Origin: Stenotrophomonas aracearum
GTDB lineage: Bacteria; Pseudomonadota; Gammaproteobacteria; Xanthomonadales; Xanthomonadaceae
DNA: 64,000 nucleotides
Direction: 5' to 3'
NCBI RefSeq assembly: GCF_031834615.1
Contig: NZ_CP115543.1
Coordinates: 1,747,001-1,811,000, forward strand
A program made the position numbers and the translations under genes. Shown here piece by piece: positions 57,307 through 64,000 of this stretch (its first letter is position 1; each line of letters opens with the position of its first letter). The notes under the pieces were generated by a model. The model ran no database searches and had not been told where the DNA came from. It worked only from the letters and a program-made list of their open reading frames with translations.

Positions 57307-57460
57307 GCAGTGCTTCCCAAAAGTGGTGGTTACAACGGGGAGGTGCGATACATGGCCGCACCGGCCCGCTGTACCTTAGCCAAAGCTGAAGGCTGCTTAC
57401 AAGCGCAAATGCAGCATGCCGGGCGATAATCTGCCAAATCCGTCTTCCAGCGCCGCTGCC

Positions 57461-58042
57461 ATGCCCCAAATCCCCGAATCCGTTGTAGGACTTGATCCCG
57501 TGCTGCGCGCGCAATTGGCTGATTACGCCCGTCGCCACCCCGAACACGCCGACCTGGCTGACGAATTCAGCACATTGCTGGATGACCCGGAGAACCCGTT
57601 CCTGCGCAGCCGCCTGACCGGGCATTTCACCGGCAGCGCGTGGCTGGTCAGTGCCGATGGCGACAGGGTGCTGCTCACCCATCACCGCAAGCTGGACCGC
57701 TGGCTGCAGCTGGGCGGGCACGCCGATGGCGAGCGGGATCTGGCCAAAATGGCGCTGACCGAGGCGGTGGAGGAATCCGGGCTCACCGGGCTGGTGCTGG
57801 AGGATGGCGAGCTGTTCGACATCGACAGGCACTGGATTCCGGAACGGAAGGACGTGCCCGGGCACTGGCATTACGACGCCCGCTACGTGGTGCGGGCGCT
57901 GGGCAGCGAGGCGTTCGTGGTCAGCGAGGAGTCGCTGGCGCTGGCGTGGCGGGAGGTGGCCGACGTGGCCAACGCGGCGATTGAAACCCCGGATGGGGAT
58001 GATTCGTTGCCACGCATGGCGAAGCGCTGGCTGGCGCGGTGA
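57461..58042 (+). CDS. NUDIX hydrolase
   Basis: The 193-residue protein contains a NUDIX box: GGHADGERDLAKMALTEAVE followed by ESGL near residues 93-115. The usual REVxEExG is partly altered, with Thr-Glu-Ala in place of Arg-Glu. A helical N-terminus of about 50 residues and GHWHYDARYVVRALG after the box follow the pattern of cytoplasmic Nudix hydrolases acting on nucleotide diphosphates. The substrate is unknown. ATG 57461 is chosen; ATG 57416 is possible. Its stop abuts the stop of convergent serA. Confidence 0.82.
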   Translation: MPQIPESVVGLDPVLRAQLADYARRHPEHADLADEFSTLLDDPENPFLRSRLTGHFTGSAWLVSADGDRVLLTHHRKLDRWLQLGGHADGERDLAKMALTEAVEESGLTGLVLEDGELFDIDRHWIPERKDVPGHWHYDARYVVRALGSEAFVVSEESLALAWREVADVANAAIETPDGDDSLPRMAKRWLAR

Positions 58043-59284
58043 TCAATACAGAACGCGGGTGCGCAACGTGCCTGGAATGGCGGCCAGCTCGTCGCGCACC
58101 GCCGCCGCCTGTTCTTCGCTGGCGGTGATGTCGATCACCACGTAGCCGACCTTCGGGTCGGTGCGCAGGAACTGGCCGTCGATGTTGACGTTGTGGCGCG
58201 AGAAGATCTCGTTGACCTTGGACAGCACGCCCGGCACGTTCTGGTGGATGTGCAGCAGGCGCAGGCTGTCGGCGTGCTCGGGCAGGGTCACTTCCGGGAA
58301 GTTGACCGCCGACAGGGTGCTGCCGTTGTCGCTGTAGCGCACCAGCTTGGCTGCCACTTCCACGCCGATGTTGTCCTGCGCTTCCAGCGTGCTGCCGCCC
58401 ACGTGCGGGGTGAGGATGACGTTGTCGTGCGCGGTCAGCGGCGACACGAACGCATCGCCATTGCCCTTGGGCTCGACCGGGAACACGTCCAGCGCCGCAC
58501 CGCCGATGTGGCCCGAATGCAGCGCCGCGTCCAGCGCGTCGATGTCGACCACGGTGCCGCGTGCGGCGTTGATCAGGTGCGCGCCGGGGCGCATCTTCGC
58601 CAGCTGCGCCGCACCGATCATCCATTGCGTGGCCGCCGTTTCCGGCACGTGCACGGTGACGATGTCGGCGCGGGCCAGCAGGTCGTCCAGGTCGAGGGCG
58701 GCGCGCGCATTGCCCAGCGACAGCTTGGTTTCGATGTCGTGGAAGATCACCTGCATGCCCATCGCTTCGGCCATCACGCCGACCTGGGTGCCGATATGGC
58801 CATAGCCGATGATGCCCAGGGTCTTGCCGCGCACTTCATGGCTGCCGGCGGCCGACTTCGACCAGCCGCCGCGGTGGCATTCGGCGTTCTTCTGCGGAAT
58901 GCCGCGGGTCAGCATGATCGCTTCGGCGATGACCAGCTCGGCCACGCTGCGGGTGTTGGAATACGGCGCGTTGAATACCGGGATGCCGGCCAGCTCGGCC
59001 GCTTCCAGGTCGACCTGGTTGGTGCCGATGCAGAAACAGCCCACCGCCATCAGGCGCTTGGCGTGGGCCAGCACCTCGGCGCTGAGCTGGGTGCGCGAGC
59101 GGATGCCGACGATGTGCGCTTCGGCGATGCGCGCCTTCAGCTCGTCTTCGGGCAGCGCCTTGTTGTGCAGCTCGATCTGCGAATAGCCGGCGGCGCTGAA
59201 CACGTCGATCGCGGTCTGGCTGACCCCCTCCAGCAACAGCACGCGGATATCCTGCTTGGGGAACGAGGTCTTCTTCGGCGACAT
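58043..59284 (-). CDS. serA: D-3-phosphoglycerate dehydrogenase
   Basis: SerA oxidises 3-phosphoglycerate in serine synthesis and can also reduce 2-oxoglutarate to D-2-hydroxyglutarate. The 413-residue protein has the NAD motif TLGIIGYGHIGTQVGVMAEA near residues 157-176, the catalytic Arg in INAARGTVVD, the Glu/His region VILTPHVGGSTLEAQ, and a C-terminal ACT domain (LLHIHQNVPGVLSKVNEIFS, YVVIDITASEEQAA) that predicts serine feedback. Start ATG 59284 fits the Escherichia coli length. It is divergent from a D-2-hydroxyglutarate dehydrogenase-like gene. Confidence 0.95.
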   Translation of the reverse strand: MSPKKTSFPKQDIRVLLLEGVSQTAIDVFSAAGYSQIELHNKALPEDELKARIAEAHIVGIRSRTQLSAEVLAHAKRLMAVGCFCIGTNQVDLEAAELAGIPVFNAPYSNTRSVAELVIAEAIMLTRGIPQKNAECHRGGWSKSAAGSHEVRGKTLGIIGYGHIGTQVGVMAEAMGMQVIFHDIETKLSLGNARAALDLDDLLARADIVTVHVPETAATQWMIGAAQLAKMRPGAHLINAARGTVVDIDALDAALHSGHIGGAALDVFPVEPKGNGDAFVSPLTAHDNVILTPHVGGSTLEAQDNIGVEVAAKLVRYSDNGSTLSAVNFPEVTLPEHADSLRLLHIHQNVPGVLSKVNEIFSRHNVNIDGQFLRTDPKVGYVVIDITASEEQAAAVRDELAAIPGTLRTRVLY

Positions 59285-59452
59285 GGGCGAGCGGCAGCAT
59301 GTTGGACGGGAGCTGCCCACTATGCCAGATCGGGAGGGGCATGGTGCGGTGCGCCAAAGGGTGGAAATGGTTTCAAACGCGACCATGGCTGAGGTCGCAC
59401 GGCCAACGGTCGTGCGCTACCCTTTGGGGTTCTCCGCCCTGCGTTCGATTCC

Positions 59453-60841
59453 ATGACCGACCCGCGCCTTGATTCGCTGTTGCAGGACTGCCCCGGGCTG
59501 CGGCTCAAGACCGATCCGGCCGATCTCGAACACTACGGGCGCGACTGGACCCGCCGCTGGACCCCGGCGCCGCTGGCGATCGCGTTGCCGGGCAGTGTCG
59601 AGGAGGTCCAGGCCATCCTGCGCTGGGCCAGCGCCCAGCGCGTGGCGGTGGTGCCCTCGGGCGGGCGCACCGGCCTGAGTGGCGGTGCCGTGGCAGCCCA
59701 CGGCGAGCTGGTGCTCAGCCTGGAACGGATGAACAAGCCGCTGGCCTTCGATGCGGTCGACCGCACCCTGACCGTGCAGGCCGGCATGGCGCTGGAAGCG
59801 GTGCACAACGCCGCGCGCGAGCACGGCCTGATCTACCCGGTCGACTTCGCCGCGCGCGGCTCCTGTTCGATCGGCGGCAACATCGCGACCAATGCCGGTG
59901 GCATCCGGGTGATCCGTTACGGCAACACGCGCGAGTGGATCGCCGGGCTCAAGGTAGTGACCGCCAGCGGCGAGCTGCTCGAGCTGAACAAGGGGCTGAT
60001 CAAGAACTCCAGCGGCTACGACTTCCGCCAGCTGCTGATCGCCTCTGAAGGCACGCTAGGGGTGATCGTCGAGGCCACCCTGAAGCTCACCGACCCGCCG
60101 CCGGCCAGCAACGTGATGCTGCTGGCGCTGCCGTCGTTCGAGGTGCTGATGCAGGTGTTTGCCGCGTTCCGTGAGCGCATGCAGCTGCAGGCCTTCGAAT
60201 TCTTCACCGACCGCGCGCTGGAACACGTGCTGGCGCATGGCGCGCAGGCGCCGTTCGAAGAGGTGCATCCGTTCTACGTGGTCACCGAGTTCGCCGCCGG
60301 CGACGAGGCCCAGGAAGCGGCCGCGATGGCGGCGTTCGAGGCCTGCATGGAGCAGGGCTGGGTCAGCGACGGCGTGGTCAGCCAGAGCGAGGCGCAGGCC
60401 GCGCAGCTGTGGCGCCTGCGCGAGGGCATCACCGAAGCGGTCGCGCGCTACAAGCCGTACAAGAACGATGTGTCGGTGCGGATCTCGGCAATGCCGGCGT
60501 TCATGGCCCAGACCCAGGCCTTGATCGGCGAGGCCTATCCGCACTTCGACGTGGTCTGGTTCGGGCATATCGGCGATGGCAATCTGCACATCAACGTGCT
60601 CAAGCCTGACGGCACCGATGACGCCGAATTCCTGCAGCAGTGCGAGCACGTGACCAAGCTGCTGGCCAAGGTGCTGAAGGACTTCGATGGCAGCATTTCC
60701 GCCGAACATGGCATCGGGCTGGTCAAGAAGGGCTACCTGGACAGCACCCGGGGCCCCGCCGAAATCGCGCTGATGAAAGCGGTCAAACATGCGTTTGATC
60801 CCCAAGGGCTGCTGAATCCCGGCAAGGTATTCGACCTCTGA
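59453..60841 (+). CDS. FAD-binding oxidoreductase, D-2-hydroxyglutarate dehydrogenase-like
   Basis: The 462-residue flavoprotein has an FAD_binding_4 domain (VVPSGGRTGLSGGAVAAHGE near residues 65-84, CSIGGNIATNAGGIRVIRYG) and an FAD-oxidase C domain with WFGHIGDGNLHINVLKPD and ISAEHGIGLVKKGYL. The second domain binds a metal and the hydroxyacid. Family members oxidise D-2-hydroxyglutarate or D-lactate. Divergence from serA, whose side reaction makes D-2-hydroxyglutarate, supports the first substrate; D-lactate remains possible. ATG 59453 lies 168 bases from the serA start. Confidence 0.85.
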   Translation: MTDPRLDSLLQDCPGLRLKTDPADLEHYGRDWTRRWTPAPLAIALPGSVEEVQAILRWASAQRVAVVPSGGRTGLSGGAVAAHGELVLSLERMNKPLAFDAVDRTLTVQAGMALEAVHNAAREHGLIYPVDFAARGSCSIGGNIATNAGGIRVIRYGNTREWIAGLKVVTASGELLELNKGLIKNSSGYDFRQLLIASEGTLGVIVEATLKLTDPPPASNVMLLALPSFEVLMQVFAAFRERMQLQAFEFFTDRALEHVLAHGAQAPFEEVHPFYVVTEFAAGDEAQEAAAMAAFEACMEQGWVSDGVVSQSEAQAAQLWRLREGITEAVARYKPYKNDVSVRISAMPAFMAQTQALIGEAYPHFDVVWFGHIGDGNLHINVLKPDGTDDAEFLQQCEHVTKLLAKVLKDFDGSISAEHGIGLVKKGYLDSTRGPAEIALMKAVKHAFDPQGLLNPGKVFDL

Positions 60842-60903
60842 CAGGCGACAGGCTTTCACATAGCCGATACGCTTTGCCTATTCCTGTCCTGAACGAATCC
60901 AAG

Positions 60904-61200
60904 ATGACGCGATCGATCCTGCTGTTTGCCGTGCTCGCCCTGCCGCTTTCGGCCTTCGCTTCCAGCTTCGCCGGCTCGTCGGCCGGTTCGGCCTCGGGCG
61001 CTTCTTCGGCCGGCTCGTCCAGCTCGGACGATGACAAGGTGGTGGTGGATGCGCGCGAAGACGCGGCGGCCTTCGTCGCCAGCGACGGTGCGATCCGTGG
61101 CGCCCGCCTGGAAGCGGCCCTGTTGCACCTGCGCGAAACCGGCGCCGCCGCACGCGAGGCCAGCGACCTGCAGCTCGCGCGGTCGCTGCTGGCCCGCTGA
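60904..61200 (+). CDS. DUF2388-type exported protein
   Basis: The 98-residue protein has a Sec signal peptide (RSILLFAVLALPLSAFASSF) and a Ser/Gly/Ala-rich segment. It ends in the conserved DDDKVVVDAREDAAAFVASD and GAIRGARLEAALLHLRE typical of DUF2388 proteins. Function is unknown. The stop overlaps the next start by 1 base. In pseudomonads DUF2388 proteins are often found beside DUF4105 proteins, as here, which suggests a joint periplasmic role. Confidence 0.75.
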   Translation: MTRSILLFAVLALPLSAFASSFAGSSAGSASGASSAGSSSSDDDKVVVDAREDAAAFVASDGAIRGARLEAALLHLRETGAAAREASDLQLARSLLAR

Positions 61201-62990
61201 TGTTCCTGCGCCGCCGGGCCCTGCGCCGATGCGCGGCGGTCCTGGCGGTGCTGTTGTCCGTCCCGACCGCCCACGCCGCACTGCAACTGCAGCTGCAGGC
61301 CGACGGTCTCACCGCCGTGCAGGCGGCCAGCGCCGCCCAGGTACTGCGCGACGCGCCGGCCCTCCTGCCGGCGTCGTGGCAGGCACGCTTCGTCGCGCCG
61401 GTCACCGTGGCTTGGTCGGATCGCCTGCCCGACAACGTACACGGCCGCACCCGCCAGGGCGCGATCACGCTGCGTCGTGACCTGCTCGATGCCGTGCGCC
61501 CCGGCGAGCCGCTGCCCCGCGCAGTGCAGGCCGCACTCATCCACGAACTGACCCATGTGCTGGACCGCGCTGCCGACGGTGGCTGGTCATCCAGCGCGCG
61601 CTGGCGCGACCTGGCCGGCTGGCAACAACGCCCGTGGCGGCTGGGCCGCGGCGCCAACGCCTTCACCGAACGCAGCCCGGACCCCTACGAGCGCCACAGC
61701 CCGGCCGAGTATTTGGCGGTCAACGCCGAGCACTACCTGCTCGACGCCGATTTCGCCTGCCGTCGTCCGGCCCTGGCGGCGTGGTATGCCGCCGGGATCG
61801 GCGCCGGTCCACAGGCCGGTTGCGCGGGCACGGTGCCATTGGTGCAGGCAGGCGATACCACCGGCGAAGCCTCGCTGCTGGAGCTGGATCCGCGACGGGT
61901 GTACGCGGTGGACTACCTGCTGGCAGAAGGCAACGACCAGCTGATGAGCCGCTGGGGCCACAGCATGCTGCGCCTGGTGATCTGCGCGCCCGGGCGCCCG
62001 CGCGGCCCGGCCTGCCGGCTGGACCTGGCCGAGCACCGCGTGCTGTCGTTCCGCGCCTTCGTCGGCGACGTGCAGATTTCCAGCTGGAGCGGCCTGACCG
62101 GGGCGTACCCGTCGCGCCTGTTCGTGCTGCCGCTCAACCAGGTCATCAACGAGTACACCCAGCTGGAACTGCGCGGACTTCAGTCGGTGCCGCTGGCGCT
62201 GGAGCAGGACGACATCGCCAGCCTCCTCGAACGCGTCGGCCAGGTGCACTGGAGCTACGACGGGCGGTACCGCTTCATCAGCAACAACTGCGCGGTGGAA
62301 ACCGGCAAGTTGCTGCAGGAAGGCGTGCCGCGCTGGGCCGACCCCGGCCTGAACCGGCTCAGCCCCGGCGGCCTGCTGCGCCGACTGGAACGCGAAGGGC
62401 GCGCCGACGCCACGGTGCTGGACGATCGCCGCGAGGCGATGCGCCTGGGCTATTACTTCCCCTCGGCGCAGGTGCACTACCAGCAGCTGTTCGATGTGGC
62501 GCGCGCGGAACTAAACCTGCCCACCCGCAACGTCAGCAGCTGGTTGCAGCTGCCGGCCGAGCAGCGCGCCGCATGGGCCGAGCGCGGCGGACTGCGCGCA
62601 ACCTCGGCATTGCTGTTGCTGGAACAGGCCGCGCGTTACCGCGAGGAGCTGCGCGCGCGCGACGGACTCAAGCGCGCGCTGGGCGCGGCGGGCGAGGGCG
62701 GCGACAGCGCGCTGGCCGCGCTGCTGGCACTGCTGGACGATGCCGGGCAGCTGGTCAATCCCGCGGGTCTGGTCGGGGGCGAAGGCTACGGCCTGCCCGT
62801 CGGTGAGGAGCGTACAGCCGCGGCCGCCGCGACCCAACGCATCAGCGCGCGTGGCGTGCCAGCCTGGACGCAGCTGCAGGCGCAGATGCGGGCGAGATTG
62901 CCGGTGGCGCAGCAGCGCGAGCTGCTGACGATTGACGACACGCTGGCAACGCTGGGCGACCGGATGCGCCGGTTGGCGCGCGAGGGCTGA
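61200..62990 (+). CDS. DUF4105 periplasmic protein with HExxH motif
   Basis: The 596-residue protein has a signal peptide ending near TAHAA. Its N-terminal half carries a zinc-peptidase-like IHELTHVLDRAADG near residue 116. The later DUF4105/Lnb-type domain shows SRWGHSMLRLVICAPGR near residue 251 and FISNNCAVETGKLLQEG near residue 362. The His of RWGHS and the Cys of NNCA match the proposed catalytic pair of Lnb-like lipoprotein transacylases. Whether both activities exist is unknown. It is coupled to the DUF2388 gene by a 1-base overlap and followed by a REP pair. Confidence 0.75.
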   Translation: MFLRRRALRRCAAVLAVLLSVPTAHAALQLQLQADGLTAVQAASAAQVLRDAPALLPASWQARFVAPVTVAWSDRLPDNVHGRTRQGAITLRRDLLDAVRPGEPLPRAVQAALIHELTHVLDRAADGGWSSSARWRDLAGWQQRPWRLGRGANAFTERSPDPYERHSPAEYLAVNAEHYLLDADFACRRPALAAWYAAGIGAGPQAGCAGTVPLVQAGDTTGEASLLELDPRRVYAVDYLLAEGNDQLMSRWGHSMLRLVICAPGRPRGPACRLDLAEHRVLSFRAFVGDVQISSWSGLTGAYPSRLFVLPLNQVINEYTQLELRGLQSVPLALEQDDIASLLERVGQVHWSYDGRYRFISNNCAVETGKLLQEGVPRWADPGLNRLSPGGLLRRLEREGRADATVLDDRREAMRLGYYFPSAQVHYQQLFDVARAELNLPTRNVSSWLQLPAEQRAAWAERGGLRATSALLLLEQAARYREELRARDGLKRALGAAGEGGDSALAALLALLDDAGQLVNPAGLVGGEGYGLPVGEERTAAAAATQRISARGVPAWTQLQAQMRARLPVAQQRELLTIDDTLATLGDRMRRLAREG

Positions 62991-63013
62991 CGCCTACAGT
63001 GATACCAACATCG

Positions 63014-63101
63014 GTAGAGCCAGGCCCTGCCTGGCTGAATGTCGGAACGAGGCGTTGTTCGTGCCATTCAGGCGATGCAGCCAGGCAGGGCCTGGCTCTA
63101 C
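63014..63101. repeat. Paired SMAG/REP elements in inverted orientation
   Basis: GTAGAGCCAGGC-CCT-GCCTGGCTG (63014-63037) and its reverse complement (63078-63101) flank a 40-base spacer, so the whole unit can form one long stem or two hairpins. It lies between DUF4105 and the lipoprotein gene. Confidence 0.8.
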
Positions 63102-63181
63102 CCCCTGTCTCGTCCCGTCAGGTTCACGATGGTTGCGTTACCGTTCCCTGCTGATCCAGAACATCGGCAAAGGAGTCGAAC

Positions 63182-63685
63182 ATGCGCATTTCTCCCCTTA
63201 TCCTGAGCGCGGCGGTGGCCCTTGGGTTGGCGGCCTGCCAGCCTGCGCAGCAGGCGGACTCGGCCCCGGCTGACCCGGCGGGTGGGACGTCAGCGCCGGC
63301 TGAGGTCCCGGCGGCGGATGCAGGTGGGTCACTGGCGCCTGCAACGGCTGCCGCCGGAACCGAAGCGCCGCCGGCTTTCCGTGCCACCGGCAACGAGCCG
63401 GGTTGGCTGGCGCAGGTGAGCGAGGGGCCCAACCCGGTTTTGCGGGTGGAAACTGGCTACGGTGAGCAGAAGTACGAGATCGCCTCGCCCACACAGGGTG
63501 CGGACGGCTGGTCGGGCAAGGCGGCCGACGGAACCGAGATCAAGCTCAGTTACCAGCGAACGCTCTGCCATGACGATATGAGTGGGCAGGGCTTCGGGGC
63601 CACGGTGATGCTTACCGTGGGCGCCCGTCAGTACCACGGCTGCGGCGAATTCGCCGGCGCGCCCGCCCGCGCGACACGCCCCTGA
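63182..63685 (+). CDS. COG3650-type lipoprotein
   Basis: The 167-residue protein has a lipoprotein signal with lipobox LAAC (Cys19). A Pro/Ala/Ser-rich linker of about 45 residues follows. The globular domain shows FRATGNEPGWLAQVSEGPN near residue 60, and the paired-cysteine segments YQRTLCHDDMSGQGFGATV and QYHGCGEFAG. The GNEPGW plus C-x2-DxMSG pattern is that of COG3650 membrane-anchored proteins of unknown function. GGAG seven bases upstream supports ATG 63182. It stands between two clusters of REP repeats. Confidence 0.78.
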   Translation: MRISPLILSAAVALGLAACQPAQQADSAPADPAGGTSAPAEVPAADAGGSLAPATAAAGTEAPPAFRATGNEPGWLAQVSEGPNPVLRVETGYGEQKYEIASPTQGADGWSGKAADGTEIKLSYQRTLCHDDMSGQGFGATVMLTVGARQYHGCGEFAGAPARATRP

Positions 63686-63697
63686 CGAATCCCTGGC

Positions 63698-63802
63698 GAC
63701 ACGCCATGCGTGTCCCACGCGGTCCCAGCCCGGTAGAGCCACGCCCTGCGTGGCTGCCCCGTGGTGTCCAGCGAAAAGCAGCCGGGCAGAGCCCGGCTCT
63801 AC
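63698..63802. repeat. Cluster of three REP-type palindromes
   Basis: GACACGCCATGCGTGTC (63698-63714), GTAGAGCCACGC-CCT-GCGTGGCTG (63733-63756) and CAGCCGGGC-AGA-GCCCGGCTCTAC (63779-63802) follow each other within 105 bases. They separate the convergent lipoprotein and EF-P-like genes. Confidence 0.8.
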
Positions 63803-63827
63803 GGAATTTGCACCATCAGTGCATTGA

Positions 63828-64000
63828 TCAGTCCGCGCGACCTGCGAACTCGCCGGTCGCGGTGTTCACCAGCACGCGCTCGCCGTTGGTGATGTACTCC
63901 GGCACCATGATCTCGATGCCGGTGCTCAGCTTGGCCGGCTTCGGACGCTTGGTGGCGGTGCCGCCCTTCATTTCCGGCGGGGTCTCGACCACTTCCAGCA
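63828..64000 (-). CDS. Elongation factor P-like protein (EfpL/YeiP), partial at N-terminus
   Basis: Only the last 57 codons are present. Read on the minus strand they give [20 protein letters not shown], then [19 protein letters not shown] and [16 protein letters not shown] before the stop. This is the third OB domain of EF-P proteins, and the GRAD end is typical of the YeiP/EfpL branch rather than EF-P itself. The factor helps ribosomes through proline-rich stretches. The gene continues beyond 64000. Confidence 0.85.
   Translation of the reverse strand, partial: LEVVETPPEMKGGTATKRPKPAKLSTGIEIMVPEYITNGERVLVNTATGEFAGRAD

Overview
The window is a 64-kb stretch of a high-GC chromosome with gene content typical of the Xanthomonadaceae. 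It carries intergenic GTAG-headed palindromes (GTAG-AGCCGGGC-stem type) that match the SMAG/REP elements of Stenotrophomonas. Together with large TonB-dependent receptors, a fused aspartokinase-homoserine dehydrogenase and a TrpR-like gene ahead of hisG, this points to Stenotrophomonas or a close relative. I see no insertion sequence, prophage, CRISPR array or conjugation gene.

Layout. 1-2646: a secreted F5/8-domain glycosidase-like protein running off the left edge, with a LacI-type palindrome upstream. 2902-3426: a DUF3592 membrane protein. 3519-6925: an unusual two-gene unit, an XRE-domain protein with a degenerate ATPase-like core overlapping a membrane protein that carries a pilin-like periplasmic domain and an intact AAA ATPase domain. 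13362-6926 (minus): aldehyde dehydrogenase, SDR, DUF4190, methyltransferase, pyrD, murB and a DMT exporter, packed almost without gaps. 13531-18357: kdsA, tRNA-Arg(CCT), small proteins, GNAT, AraC regulator and a DMT exporter. 18448-23485: the threonine operon thrABC behind a Thr-rich leader peptide with alternative RNA stems. 23642-25896: an FNR-like regulator divergent from hisS. 25897-26541: a 645-base gene-free stretch full of REPs and nested inverted repeats.

26512-33951: a TrpR-family regulator with its own palindromic operator, then hisGDCBHAFI with every junction overlapping or nearly so. 34041-35639 is a secreted calcineurin-type phosphoesterase. 35733-51958 is a glycan and mannoside utilisation region. 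It holds glucokinase, Tat-type glycosylasparaginase (splits GlcNAc-Asn), CutC, a TonB-dependent receptor, GH92 alpha-mannosidase, a LacI repressor, a FucP-type sugar transporter, a PfkB fructokinase, an AGE-family epimerase/isomerase and a GH2 beta-mannosidase. Receptor and GH92 diverge from a 449-base region carrying four copies of a palindrome close to TTTAGATCGATCTAAA, probably the operators of the local LacI protein. The inferred path is glycan import, release of mannose by GH92 and GH2, mannose to fructose by the AGE enzyme, and fructose to fructose-6-phosphate by the kinase.

52066-54062 (minus) holds the methionine-salvage genes mtnB, mtnD and mtnC. 54349-57306 holds two tandem paralogous amino-acid permeases. 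57461-60841 holds a NUDIX protein, then serA divergent from a D-2-hydroxyglutarate-dehydrogenase-like flavoprotein, a functionally linked pair. 60904-62990 is a DUF2388/DUF4105 pair of exported proteins. 63182-63685 is a lipoprotein, and the right edge cuts an EF-P-like (EfpL/YeiP) gene. All calls rest on reading motifs; no database search was run.
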